Source: CAZQFV01 sp964592645 (GTDB lineage Bacteria > Chloroflexota > Chloroflexia > DTKN01). Taken from it: a DNA stretch of 64,000 nt. This document shows positions 7,964-15,305 of this stretch, piece after piece. The translations under genes were made by a program, and so were the position numbers. A model generated the notes under the pieces. That model was given only the letters and a program-made list of their open reading frames with translations, made no database searches and was not told where the DNA came from. The stretch lies in assembly GCA_964592645.1 (NCBI GenBank), contig CAZQFV010000008.1:62001-126000 (forward strand), read 5' to 3'. Each line of letters starts with the position of its first letter. Position 1 is the first letter of the stretch.

Positions 7964-8731
7964 GTGCGTGTCCTGGAACGCGGCAATCCATCTCCCTTTT
8001 CCTTCCAACGCGGCGATGTCGGCTGTCTCCTGTTGCATGGATTTCCCGGGGCGCCGGCCGAGATGCGCCCGCTGGGGGAGTACCTGGCGGCGCGCGATGT
8101 AACCACGGCAGCCCCCCTCCTGCCGGGCATGGGGACCGTTCCCGAGGACCTCCTGCGCGTCACCTGGCGCGCCTGGGTGGGCGCGGCGGAGACGGCGCTG
8201 GGGCAACTGGCCGAGAAATGCCGGGCGGTCTTTGTCTGTGGGCTGTCCATGGGCGGCGCGCTGGCGCTCTACCTGGCGGCGCAGCGCCCCGTGGCCGGCG
8301 TCGCGGCCCTGGCCCCGGCAATCCTCCCGAGCGACCGCCGCATGGCGATTGCCGGCCTTGTGCGGCCCTTTATGCCCTGGGTCGGGCCGAGCAACGCCCC
8401 GGACGACCTGGCCGACCCTTCCGCGCGGGCCCTGACGTGGCACTACCTGCGCTACCCTACGGCGTCCGTCCTCCAGGTGCGTCGCCTGATTGGGGCCGCG
8501 CGCCGCGCGCTGCCCCTGGTGCGCTGTCCCATCCTGGTGATCCAGAGCCCGCGGGACGGCACCCTCGATCCGGCCGGCGCGCAGTGGGCCTACGAACGGA
8601 TCGCGGCGACGGACAAGACACTCGTCTGGCTCGAGCGCTCTGGACACAATATCGCCGTGGACGCCGAGCGCGAGCAGGTCTTTGACCTGGTGTACCGCTT
8701 CATCGATCGGCTGACCAAGATACGGACCTGA
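7964..8731 (+). CDS. Alpha/beta hydrolase, carboxylesterase type (paralog B)
   Basis: The gene starts at GTG 7964, four bases after paralog A; MRVLERGNPSPF aligns with the N-terminus of A, and the longer frame upstream is only antisense reading through A. Motifs are GCLLLHGFPGAPAEMRPLG, GLSMGGALALYLA, SPRDGTLDP and SGHNIAVD, so the triad is complete. Adjacent position and collinear motifs indicate a tandem duplication. A strong hairpin follows at 8766-8805 and closes the four-gene unit. Confidence 0.87.
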   Translation: MRVLERGNPSPFSFQRGDVGCLLLHGFPGAPAEMRPLGEYLAARDVTTAAPLLPGMGTVPEDLLRVTWRAWVGAAETALGQLAEKCRAVFVCGLSMGGALALYLAAQRPVAGVAALAPAILPSDRRMAIAGLVRPFMPWVGPSNAPDDLADPSARALTWHYLRYPTASVLQVRRLIGAARRALPLVRCPILVIQSPRDGTLDPAGAQWAYERIAATDKTLVWLERSGHNIAVDAEREQVFDLVYRFIDRLTKIRT

Positions 8732-8765
8732 TCGCCTGGGCGGCAGGACCTTGTGCCGCAAAGAC

Positions 8766-8805
8766 GGCGAGGCGCTAGGACACTTCGAGGTCCTGGCGCC
8801 TCGCC
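8766..8805 (+). terminator. Strong hairpin ending the nfeD-slipin-hydrolase unit
   Basis: Sixteen bases at 8766-8781 pair with 8790-8805 (one T-G wobble) around an 8-base loop. It is followed by CTGTT rather than a real T-tract, so it acts as a terminator or 3' stabiliser. Confidence 0.6.
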
Positions 8806-8839
8806 CTGTTCGCGCGCCGGCGTTTGTGATGCTGGGCAC

Positions 8840-8868
8840 TTGACTTTCCCTGCGCGAAGCCTTATAAT
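8840..8868 (+). promoter_or_regulatory. Near-consensus promoter of the Fur-family gene and ECF operon
   Basis: TTGACT, 17 bp, TATAAT. It is among the best matches to the sigma-70 consensus in the window and lies 41 bp ahead of the start codon. Confidence 0.75.
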
Positions 8869-8883
8869 GCGCCCAGTTGTAAA

Positions 8884-8897
8884 TGCGATTGTTCGCA
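8884..8897 (+). promoter_or_regulatory. Candidate operator of the Fur-family regulator
   Basis: TGCGA-TTGT-TCGCA, a perfect five-base inverted repeat with a four-base spacer, sits just past the expected transcription start and before the AGGAGG site. Autoregulation by the downstream Fur-family protein is inferred from position only; it does not match a textbook Fur box. Confidence 0.35.
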
Positions 8898-8908
8898 AAA
8901 GGAGGACC

Positions 8909-9364
8909 ATGTCTCCCCATTGCCACACGTTCATCCAGGCGCTTCGCGACAAGGGCTATCGCCTCACCCCGCAGCGCGAGATGGTGATCGAGGCGTTGGC
9001 CCACAGCGGAAAGCACATGTCGGCAGAGGAAGTATATGCCCAGGTGCAAGACCGGGCCCGGGCCGTCAATATCGCCACGGTCTATCGTACGCTGGAGCTA
9101 TTGGTGGCCGAGGGGCTGGCCACGCGCATGCTCGCAAGCGATGGGCGGATGGTCTATGCGACAGGCCGGCACGGGCCGCATGTGCACCTGGTATGCCGCA
9201 AGTGCGGCAAGGCTTTCGAGGCCAACGAGGCGCTGGTGGCGGCGCTCGGCGAGCGCATCCTCGCGCAGTACGGTTTCGCGGCCGACCTGCAGCACCTCGC
9301 CATCTCCGGGCTGTGTGCCGATTGTTGCCTCGCGGGTTCGGGCCAGGCTGCGCCGGCAGAGTAA
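8909..9364 (+). CDS. Fur-family metal-responsive transcriptional regulator
   Basis: The N-terminal winged helix reads RLTPQREMVIEALA, HMSAEEVYAQV and NIATVYRTLELL. The dimer and metal domain has HGPHVHLVCRKCGKAFE and a C-terminal CADCC, giving the structural zinc site of two CxxC pairs and a His-rich regulatory site. The 151 residues are typical. ATG 8909 has AGGAGG; the longer frame upstream runs through the promoter and is not coding. Since the next genes import cobalt or nickel, it may respond to those metals (Nur-like) or to zinc or iron; sequence alone does not decide. Confidence 0.9.
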   Translation: MSPHCHTFIQALRDKGYRLTPQREMVIEALAHSGKHMSAEEVYAQVQDRARAVNIATVYRTLELLVAEGLATRMLASDGRMVYATGRHGPHVHLVCRKCGKAFEANEALVAALGERILAQYGFAADLQHLAISGLCADCCLAGSGQAAPAE

Positions 9365-9415
9365 GGTAAGCGGGTCGTAAAAGCTGTTCGTTTCGCAAGG
9401 CAAAGGAGGGTCCCT

Positions 9416-10072
9416 ATGCACATTCCCGACGGGTTTCTCAATACGGCTACCGCGGTGACCACCTGGGCCGCCTCGGCCGGCGGCGTGGGCTATGCCGTGA
9501 GGCGCGTCAGCCGGGAGCTGCGCGAGCGCCAGGTGCCCATGATGGGGGTGACCGCAGCCTTTATTTTTGCCGCCCAGATGATGAACTTTACCGTCGCCGG
9601 CGGCACGTCGGGCCACCTGCTCGGCGGCGCGCTGGCGGCCATCCTCCTCGGCCCCTGGGCGGCGATGCTCGTCCTCACCTGCGTCCTGGCCGTGCAGGCG
9701 CTGGTCTTTCAGGACGGCGGCCTGCTGGCGCTGGGGGCCAACATCCTCAATATGGCCATCGTCGGCGTGTGGGTCGGCTGGCTTGTCTACAGCGGGCTGA
9801 AGCGCCTGCTGGGCAACAAGACCTGGTCCACCTTCGTCAGCGGTTTTGCCGCGTCGTGGTTCTCCGTGGTCCTGGCAGCATTGGTGGCGTCCGTCGAACT
9901 CGGCGTATCGGGCACGGCGGCCTGGAGGGTGGTATTGCCGGCCATGGGGGGAGTCCATGCTCTGATCGGCATCGGCGAGGGGCTGATCACGACGGCGGTC
10001 CTGGCTTTTCTGCGGGTGGCCCGGCCGGACCTGTTGGCGCTGCGGCAGGTCCCACGGGGGGAGGAGGCCTGA
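9416..10072 (+). CDS. cbiM: ECF cobalt/nickel transporter substrate-binding component CbiM/NikM
   Basis: The mature N-terminus MHIPDGFLN contains the His and the N-terminal amine that bind Co2+ or Ni2+ in CbiM/NikM. Six hydrophobic segments follow, with MNFTVAGGTSGHLLGGALAA and ALGANILNMAIVG as family signatures. It lies 51 bp after the Fur-family gene and has GGAGGG upstream. It should form the S-component of the ECF importer with the next three genes. Metal choice between Co and Ni cannot be read from these motifs. Confidence 0.93.
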   Translation: MHIPDGFLNTATAVTTWAASAGGVGYAVRRVSRELRERQVPMMGVTAAFIFAAQMMNFTVAGGTSGHLLGGALAAILLGPWAAMLVLTCVLAVQALVFQDGGLLALGANILNMAIVGVWVGWLVYSGLKRLLGNKTWSTFVSGFAASWFSVVLAALVASVELGVSGTAAWRVVLPAMGGVHALIGIGEGLITTAVLAFLRVARPDLLALRQVPRGEEA

Positions 10073-10383
10073 TGAAGCTGCTGAAGAGGTACTGGTGGGC
10101 GGTTGGGCTGCTGTTGGTCCTTGTCGTGACCCTCTTTTCGCCGCTGGCCTCGCCGCACCCGGACGGGCTGGAACGGGTGGCCGAGGACCATGGCTTCCTG
10201 GACCGGGGCCAACCTGCCCCCTATGAGATCGTGCCCGACTATGTCTTCCCCGGCATCGCCAACGAGCGATTGGCGACCATCGTCGCCGGCGTCGTCGGTA
10301 CGCTTATCGTCTTTGGGCTGGGCTACGGCCTGGCGCTGGTCCTGCGGCGGCGGGAGCAGCATGACACGGTGTCCAAGGGATAG
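10072..10383 (+). CDS. PDGLE-domain component of the Co/Ni ECF transporter (CbiN/NikN-like)
   Basis: The protein has 103 residues with two membrane helices flanking an outside loop that carries SPHPDGLERVAEDHGFLDRG, the PDGLE motif. Such proteins replace CbiN as the small accessory subunit that holds the metal site of CbiM. The start ATG overlaps the cbiM stop by one base, so the two are translationally coupled. Confidence 0.88.
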   Translation: MKLLKRYWWAVGLLLVLVVTLFSPLASPHPDGLERVAEDHGFLDRGQPAPYEIVPDYVFPGIANERLATIVAGVVGTLIVFGLGYGLALVLRRREQHDTVSKG

Positions 10384-10389
10384 CGCAGG

Positions 10390-11169
10390 GTGCACGGCAA
10401 TTTTCTGGATCGCTACATCCAGGGCGCCAGCCTGGTCCATCGGCTGGACGCGCGGCTGAAGCTGTTGGCCACCCTGGCCTTTGTGCTGGTGGCGACCGGC
10501 TCGCCGCCGCGGGCCTGGCCGGCCTTTGTCGTGTTGGGGCTGCTGGCGCTGGGCGCGGTGGCCGCGGCCCGCATCCCCCTGGGCGTGGCCCTGCGGCGTT
10601 CGGCGGTTGCCCTGCCCTTTGCCGGCATGGTGGCCCTGTCGCTGCCCTTTACGCGCGGGGGACAGGTGCTCTGGTCCTGGCCTCCCCTGGGCCTGGCGGT
10701 GACCGACGAAGGACTGATCCTCTTCGGGGCCGTGCTGGCCAAGGCCTGGCTTTCGGTGCTGCTCGCCGGCCTGCTGATCTCCACGACGCCCTTTACGCAG
10801 GTGATCCGGGCGGCGCGGAGCCTGCGCCTGCCGGCCATCCTGGCCTCGACGATCTCGTTCATGTACCGCTATCTCTTTGTCCTGGTAGACGAGGCCGGCC
10901 GGCTGATGACCGCGCGCGCCGCTCGCTCCGTGGGCCCGGGCCGCACGGTGTGGTGGCGGGCGCGGGTGCTCGGCGGCATGATCGGCAGCCTCTTTATCCG
11001 CAGCTACGAGCGCAGCGAGCGCATCTATGCCGCTATGCTGGCCCGCGGTTTTGCCGGCGAGCTGCGCTCGCTGACGGTGCTGCGCTGGGCAAGGCGCGAC
11101 ACCTGGGTCGGGATGCTGTGGGCGGCGCTGCTGGTCGGCGCGGCGGCCGTGGGCCGTTTTCTGCCGTGA
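10390..11169 (+). CDS. cbiQ: ECF transporter transmembrane component CbiQ
   Basis: It starts at GTG 10390, six bases after the PDGLE gene. MHGNFLDRYIQGASLVHRLDARLKLL is the usual CbiQ N-terminus, followed by several membrane spans and the cytoplasmic coupling helices with ARSLRLPAIL and RAARSV, plus ERIYAAMLARGF (the second ARG-type coupling motif). Its 259 residues are normal. CbiQ links the ATPase to the CbiM substrate component. Confidence 0.92.
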   Translation: MHGNFLDRYIQGASLVHRLDARLKLLATLAFVLVATGSPPRAWPAFVVLGLLALGAVAAARIPLGVALRRSAVALPFAGMVALSLPFTRGGQVLWSWPPLGLAVTDEGLILFGAVLAKAWLSVLLAGLLISTTPFTQVIRAARSLRLPAILASTISFMYRYLFVLVDEAGRLMTARAARSVGPGRTVWWRARVLGGMIGSLFIRSYERSERIYAAMLARGFAGELRSLTVLRWARRDTWVGMLWAALLVGAAAVGRFLP

Positions 11170-11184
11170 GGAAGGGGGGGGGCC

Positions 11185-11904
11185 GTGTCAGAAGCGATGA
11201 TCTGCGTCCAGGGGCTGTCCTTTGCCTACCCCGACGGCCGTCTGGCGATCAGCGACATCAACTTGGAGGTGCACGCCGGCGAAAAGGTCGCCATCGTCGG
11301 CCCGAACGGGGCCGGCAAATCGACCCTTTTCCTGCAGCTCAACGGCATCCTGCGCGGCCAGGGCCGTATCGAGATCGGCGGGCTGGTCCTGACAGAGCGC
11401 ACGCTGCGGCAGGTACGGGCCCGGGTCGGCATGGTGTTCCAGGATCCCGACGATCAGCTCTTTTCCCCCACCGTGTTCGAGGACGTGGCCTTTGGGCCGC
11501 TACACATGGGGCAGCCGGATGAGGAGGTCCGCCGGCGGGTGGAGAGAGCCCTGGCGGCGGTGGGCATGGCCGGGCACGAGGAGCATATGCCCCACCACCT
11601 GAGCATCGGGGAACGCAAGCGCATCGCCGTGGCCACGGTGCTGGCGATGGACCCGGAGGTGCTGGTGCTGGACGAGCCCTCGGCCGGCCTCGACCCCCGC
11701 GCCCGCCGCAACCTCATCCACCTGCTGCACGACCTGCCGCAGACGATGCTCATCTCCAGCCACGACATGCGGTTGGTGTGGGACCTCTGCCCGCGCACCG
11801 TGATCCTGGACGGCGGCCGGCTGGTCGCCGATGGCCCGACCGCCGAGCTCTTGCGGGACGCGGCGTTGATGGAGGCGCATGGCCTGGAAGTGCCCGGCAT
11901 TTGA
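11185..11904 (+). CDS. cbiO: ECF transporter ATP-binding protein CbiO
   Basis: The Walker A motif is GPNGAGKST, the Q-loop VFQDPDDQLF, Walker B VLVLDEPSAGLDP and the switch His SSHDM. The ABC signature reads LSIGERKRIA instead of LSGGQ, a change found in some CbiO-type ATPases. It starts at GTG 11185 with GGAAGGGGG upstream. Only one ATPase gene is present, so it should act as a homodimer. It closes the metal uptake operon; a HAD gene remnant on the other strand begins at its stop codon. Confidence 0.92.
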   Translation: MSEAMICVQGLSFAYPDGRLAISDINLEVHAGEKVAIVGPNGAGKSTLFLQLNGILRGQGRIEIGGLVLTERTLRQVRARVGMVFQDPDDQLFSPTVFEDVAFGPLHMGQPDEEVRRRVERALAAVGMAGHEEHMPHHLSIGERKRIAVATVLAMDPEVLVLDEPSAGLDPRARRNLIHLLHDLPQTMLISSHDMRLVWDLCPRTVILDGGRLVADGPTAELLRDAALMEAHGLEVPGI

Positions 11905-11978
11905 CGATGCAGGTAGACATAAGGATCGGGAGCCTGTTTGAGCGTGCCGTCCAGGTCAAAGACTGCCAGTTTGAGCAT
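11905..11978 (-). pseudogene. Truncated HAD hydrolase gene (first ~25 codons only)
   Basis: On the minus strand ATG 11978, preceded by AGAAGGGA, opens a frame reading MLKLAVFDLDGTLKQAPDPY and then VYLHR, a clear HAD-IB (phosphoserine phosphatase-like) N-terminus with the DxDGTL nucleophile motif. Homology then stops at the end of cbiO, where the frame continues only as antisense of cbiO. It lies 45 bp downstream of nadK on the same strand, so it was probably its operon partner before a deletion or rearrangement joined it to the ECF operon. Confidence 0.7.
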
Positions 11979-12022
11979 CTGGGTCCCTTCTGGTTGACCG
12001 AACGCTGCAAACCGGACCCTGG

Positions 12023-12910
12023 TCATAGATTCTCTCGGTACAGCCGGGCTTTCAGCGTGCGGAAGAAATAGTTTTTCTCCTGCCGCCGGGCAAAGTAGCA
12101 GACCGTGGCGCTGCGCTGCACCCGGACCACATCCCCGCGCTGGAGATCGCACAGGGGTTGTCCGTCGGCATTGATCCCGGCGCCGCTCCCGCCGACGACG
12201 TTCAGCTCAACCACGGCATCCTGGGGGATCACGAGGGGAGGGAGGAGGGAGAGGTGCGCCGCCACGGGCAGCAGCAGCATATTGCGGCTGGTGGGGAAAA
12301 CGATCGGTCCGCCGGCCGATACGGCATAGGCCGTGGACCCGGTGGCCGTGGCGACCATGACGGCATCGCAGACATAGGTGAGCAGGTGGGCGCCGTCTAC
12401 GGACGCGGCGACGCGCAGTGTCAGGGCGCAGCGCTCGCGGCCCAGGACGACCTCGTTGAGGGCCAGGCAATGGGCGACCTCCTGGCCGTTGCGGGAAACG
12501 TGGCCTTCGACCATCGCCCGCTCTTCCAGCCAGTAGTCGCCGGATAGAAAGGCCGGCAGTTGTGCGGGGACATCCTCCGGCGTTAGCTCGGCCATGAAGC
12601 TGAGGTGGCCCATCCCGATGCAGACCAGCGGCACGCCCCAGGGGGCGGCCAGGCGCACGGCCCGCAGCGCGGTGCCGTCGCCGCCCAGCGTCAGCAGCAA
12701 GTCGCAGGCGGCGATGGTCGCTTGTCCTTCCGCATCGACACTCTCGGCGTTGCCGCACCAGACCTGTAGCCCCATGCGGGTTAGCTGTTCCTGCAGCTCC
12801 CGGCCCATCGCTGTTGCCGCTTGGATCCCCGCGGCATAGACGATGCCGATGCGGTGGGCGGTGTGGGGATGGGGGGCAGATCGCGGGTCGTCCGTTGTGT
12901 TGAAAGCCAC
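12023..12910 (-). CDS. nadK: NAD kinase
   Basis: It phosphorylates NAD to NADP. The key motifs are LLTLGGDGTALRAVR (GGDG nucleotide-binding motif), CLALNEVVLGR (NE/D motif) and VMVATATGSTAYAVSAGGPI. At 295 residues it is a full-length bacterial enzyme. The start is GTG 12910 with AAGGAGG seven bases upstream. It has its own promoter, and it is followed on the same strand by the truncated HAD gene. Confidence 0.93.
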   Translation of the reverse strand: MAFNTTDDPRSAPHPHTAHRIGIVYAAGIQAATAMGRELQEQLTRMGLQVWCGNAESVDAEGQATIAACDLLLTLGGDGTALRAVRLAAPWGVPLVCIGMGHLSFMAELTPEDVPAQLPAFLSGDYWLEERAMVEGHVSRNGQEVAHCLALNEVVLGRERCALTLRVAASVDGAHLLTYVCDAVMVATATGSTAYAVSAGGPIVFPTSRNMLLLPVAAHLSLLPPLVIPQDAVVELNVVGGSGAGINADGQPLCDLQRGDVVRVQRSATVCYFARRQEKNYFFRTLKARLYRENL

Positions 12911-12945
12911 GTCCGGGCCTCCTTGGAATCGGCGGGTCTAGCTCC

Positions 12946-12974
12946 ATTCTAGCATGCCTCTGGCCGGCTGGCAA
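12946..12974 (-). promoter_or_regulatory. Putative promoter of nadK
   Basis: On the minus strand TTGCCA, 17 bp, TAGAAT, about 36 bp ahead of the GTG start. Confidence 0.6.
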
Positions 12975-12981
12975 TAGTCTC

Positions 12982-13022
12982 GGCCCCTGGGAGAGGTCTG
13001 TTTCCAGGGGCCGGGATCTGGA
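12982..13022 (-). terminator. Terminator-like hairpin after the aminotransferase gene
   Basis: GGCCCCTGG (12982-12990) and CCAGGGGCC (13014-13022) form a perfect nine-base stem with a 23-base loop, between the aminotransferase stop and the nadK promoter. There is no T-tract. Confidence 0.45.
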
Positions 13023-13041
13023 GCCGCATTCCTTCGGGAAC

Positions 13042-14298
13042 CTACGACGATCTGTTGCCGCCGCGACAGGCGTGCTTCTTCACCACTTCTCCCAGCAGGG
13101 CAATCCCCCGCTGGAGTTGCTCCTCGCTGGCGTTGGAAAAGTTGAGGCGCATCGTGTTCTCCCCGCCGCCGGTGGCGTAGAACCCGCGGCCGGGGACAAA
13201 GGCTACGCCGGCCTCCACCGCCTCTTCCAGCATGGCCTGGGTGTCGCAGCCTGCGGGGAGCGTCACCCACAGGAACAGCCCGCCGTCGGGTACGGTCCAG
13301 GTGGCCGCGGGTGGGAAATGCCTCTGCAGCAGCTCGATCATCAGGTCGCGGCGCTTGCGGTATAGCTCGCGGATGGACTCGATGTGCGGGGGAAAGAACC
13401 CCTCCCGGCAAAGCTCGTAGGCGATCATCTGGATCAGGAGGCTGGTGTGCAGGTCCGTTCCCTGTTTGGCCCGGCTGAGCTGGGCCACGATGGGCGCGGG
13501 GCCGACGACCCAGCCCAGGCGCATGCCGGGGGAGAGGATCTTGGAGAAGGAGCCGACGTACAGGACATTGCCGGCGGTATAGGCCTCGTTGCCGGCCGGC
13601 CGGCCTACCCGCTCCTGGTCCAGGGTGATGAGCGCCGGGAGCTTCTCCCCGCTGTAGCGTAGCTGGTGATAGGGATCGTCCTCCAGGATGGGGATGCCGT
13701 AGCGATCGGCCAGGGCCACCAGGCGCTGCCGCCGCTCCGGCGACAACGAGCAGCCGGCCGGGTTGTGAAAGTTGGGGATGGTATAGATGAACTTGATCCC
13801 CTTTTCGCGTGCCAGGGCCTCTTCCAGCCCGTCGATCTGCATCCCCTGGCCGTCCAGCGGGATCGTGATGTACCGCGGACGGTAGGGGGAAAAGGAGGCC
13901 AGCGCGCCCAGGAAGGTGGGATTTTCCACGACGATGGGGTCCCCGGGGTCGACCAGGACCTTGGGCAGCAGGTCGGCCACCTGTAGGCCGCCGGTGAGGA
14001 CCAGGACGTTGTCGCGGCGGGCGTGCAGCCCCAGCTCGGCCATCGTTACCTCGGCCAGGTAGTCGCGCAGCGGGTTGTAGCCGTCGGTCTGGCCGTACTG
14101 CAGGGCCACAGGGCCGTGCTCGCGTAGTACCTTGCGGCAGGCCCGCTCGACGGCCTCGCAGGGAAAGGTCTCGGGCGCCGGCATGCCGCCGCCGAACGAG
14201 ATCATCCCCGGCCGCATGACCTTGAACAGGTCGCGCACGGCCGATCCGCGCAGGTTCCTGCCGCTGGCTGAAAAAAGGGTCTCCCACTGCGTGGTCAT
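13042..14298 (-). CDS. PLP-dependent aminotransferase (2-aminoadipate/aromatic type, fold I)
   Basis: FGGGMPAPETFP at the N-terminus, LQYGQTDGYNPLRDYLA, VLTGGLQVADLL, YTIPNFHNPAGCSLS and SFSKILSPGMRLGWVVGP (PLP lysine in SFSK) match the LysN/ARO8/MocR-aminotransferase group. This group transfers amino groups from 2-aminoadipate, aromatic or branched-chain amino acids. No MocR DNA-binding domain is fused. ATG 14298 was chosen because AAGGAGG precedes it; the longer frame would cross the promoter. The substrate is not decided by context. Confidence 0.88.
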   Translation of the reverse strand: MTTQWETLFSASGRNLRGSAVRDLFKVMRPGMISFGGGMPAPETFPCEAVERACRKVLREHGPVALQYGQTDGYNPLRDYLAEVTMAELGLHARRDNVLVLTGGLQVADLLPKVLVDPGDPIVVENPTFLGALASFSPYRPRYITIPLDGQGMQIDGLEEALAREKGIKFIYTIPNFHNPAGCSLSPERRQRLVALADRYGIPILEDDPYHQLRYSGEKLPALITLDQERVGRPAGNEAYTAGNVLYVGSFSKILSPGMRLGWVVGPAPIVAQLSRAKQGTDLHTSLLIQMIAYELCREGFFPPHIESIRELYRKRRDLMIELLQRHFPPAATWTVPDGGLFLWVTLPAGCDTQAMLEEAVEAGVAFVPGRGFYATGGGENTMRLNFSNASEEQLQRGIALLGEVVKKHACRGGNRSS

Positions 14299-14370
14299 GG
14301 CAACCTCCTTGTTGCGCTGGTATGTGGCCCACGTTGGCCGGGGTACGATGGGGTGTCGTTGCTGCGGGCC

Positions 14371-14400
14371 ATTATAACCCGGAAGGGCGGAGGATGTCAA
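14371..14400 (-). promoter_or_regulatory. Putative promoter of the aminotransferase gene
   Basis: On the minus strand TTGACA, 18 bp, TATAAT, both boxes full consensus. The leader would be about 65 nt. Confidence 0.7.
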
Positions 14401-14407
14401 CTGGCAC

Positions 14408-14436
14408 TTGCCAGGCCCGCCGCTCTGTGGTAAACT
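14408..14436 (+). promoter_or_regulatory. Putative promoter of the DUF4230 gene
   Basis: TTGCCA, 17 bp, TAAACT with TGG just before the -10 box. It is divergent from, and nearly touching, the aminotransferase promoter. Confidence 0.55.
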
Positions 14437-14483
14437 GGAGTACGTACCCTCGTCGTAGGCTATGTTGGCAGGAGGATGCTTCG

Positions 14484-15200
14484 ATGGAATCGACTACCGG
14501 ATCCTCGCCCGCGGCGCCGCAGCCCCCTCAGCCCGCGGCGCAGAAAACGGCGCCCGCCCGCCGCTCTGCCCCTGTCGGTTGGCTTGTCGTCGCCGTGTTC
14601 CTCATCTTGCTCTTTCTGCTGGGCGTGCGCGCCTACCTGGACCTCACCGGCCTGGTCGGGCAGACCCTCGGCCTGCCCGGACAGGTGGTCGAGGAATGGA
14701 AGAAGGCGTTTCCTCCTGTCACGCCCACGGTCAAGGTGCTGCCGCCGGCCCTGGAGCGGGTGCGCTCGCTGGCCCGGCTGCAGACGACTTCTTTCTTCCT
14801 CTCCACCGTCGTCGAGGTGGACCGCCCGCCCGACTGGCCTTTCACCGGCCAGCGCCTGCTCCTGGTCGCCTATGGCCGCGTGACGGCCGGCGTGGACCTG
14901 TCCAAGATCCAGGAAACCGATGTCGAAGTGGTGAACGACCGGGTGATCGTCCACCTGCCGCCGGCAGAGATCTTTGACGTCTACCTGGAGGAGGACAAGA
15001 CCTACGTCTACGATTACGAGAAGGGCATCTTTGCCCGGTACGACAAGACGCTGGAGACCCAGGCGCGCCGGCGGGCGGTGGAAGAGTTCCAGGCCAGCGC
15101 CCTGGCGAACGGCATCCTCGAAGAGGCCCGCGACCGCGCCCAGTGGGAGATCCAGCGGCTGCTCTTGCTCCTGGGGTATGAAGCAGTAATGTATCGGTGA
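14484..15200 (+). CDS. DUF4230 membrane-anchored protein
   Basis: The layout is a Pro/Ala-rich cytoplasmic N-terminus (residues 1-35), one membrane helix (about 36-58) and an extracytoplasmic domain. The domain contains RLQTTSFFLSTVVEVDR, YGRVTAGVDLSKI, VNDRVIVHLPPAEIFDVYLE and FARYDKTLETQARRRAVEEF, the order seen in DUF4230 proteins, whose function is unknown. ATG 14484 has GGCAGGAGG upstream; the frame before it carries no conserved sequence. The 238-residue length fits the family. Confidence 0.85.
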   Translation: MESTTGSSPAAPQPPQPAAQKTAPARRSAPVGWLVVAVFLILLFLLGVRAYLDLTGLVGQTLGLPGQVVEEWKKAFPPVTPTVKVLPPALERVRSLARLQTTSFFLSTVVEVDRPPDWPFTGQRLLLVAYGRVTAGVDLSKIQETDVEVVNDRVIVHLPPAEIFDVYLEEDKTYVYDYEKGIFARYDKTLETQARRRAVEEFQASALANGILEEARDRAQWEIQRLLLLLGYEAVMYR

Positions 15201-15219
15201 CGCATCACCCCTTTTCTAC

Positions 15220-15305
15220 TGATTTCTGCCTAGATCCCCACAGCCGATGCACGCGGATTTCGGCTTCAAGGTAGTTATGGCGAGCCATGCAGGAGTCAGT
15301 ATTTA
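15220..15305. repeat. Dispersed ~85-bp repeat, copy 2 of 3
   Basis: It matches 488-574 and 61760-61838 in the same orientation. It fills the gap between the convergent DUF4230 and DUF3160 genes, and its right edge overlaps the DUF3160 stop codon (15303-15305). Confidence 0.85.
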
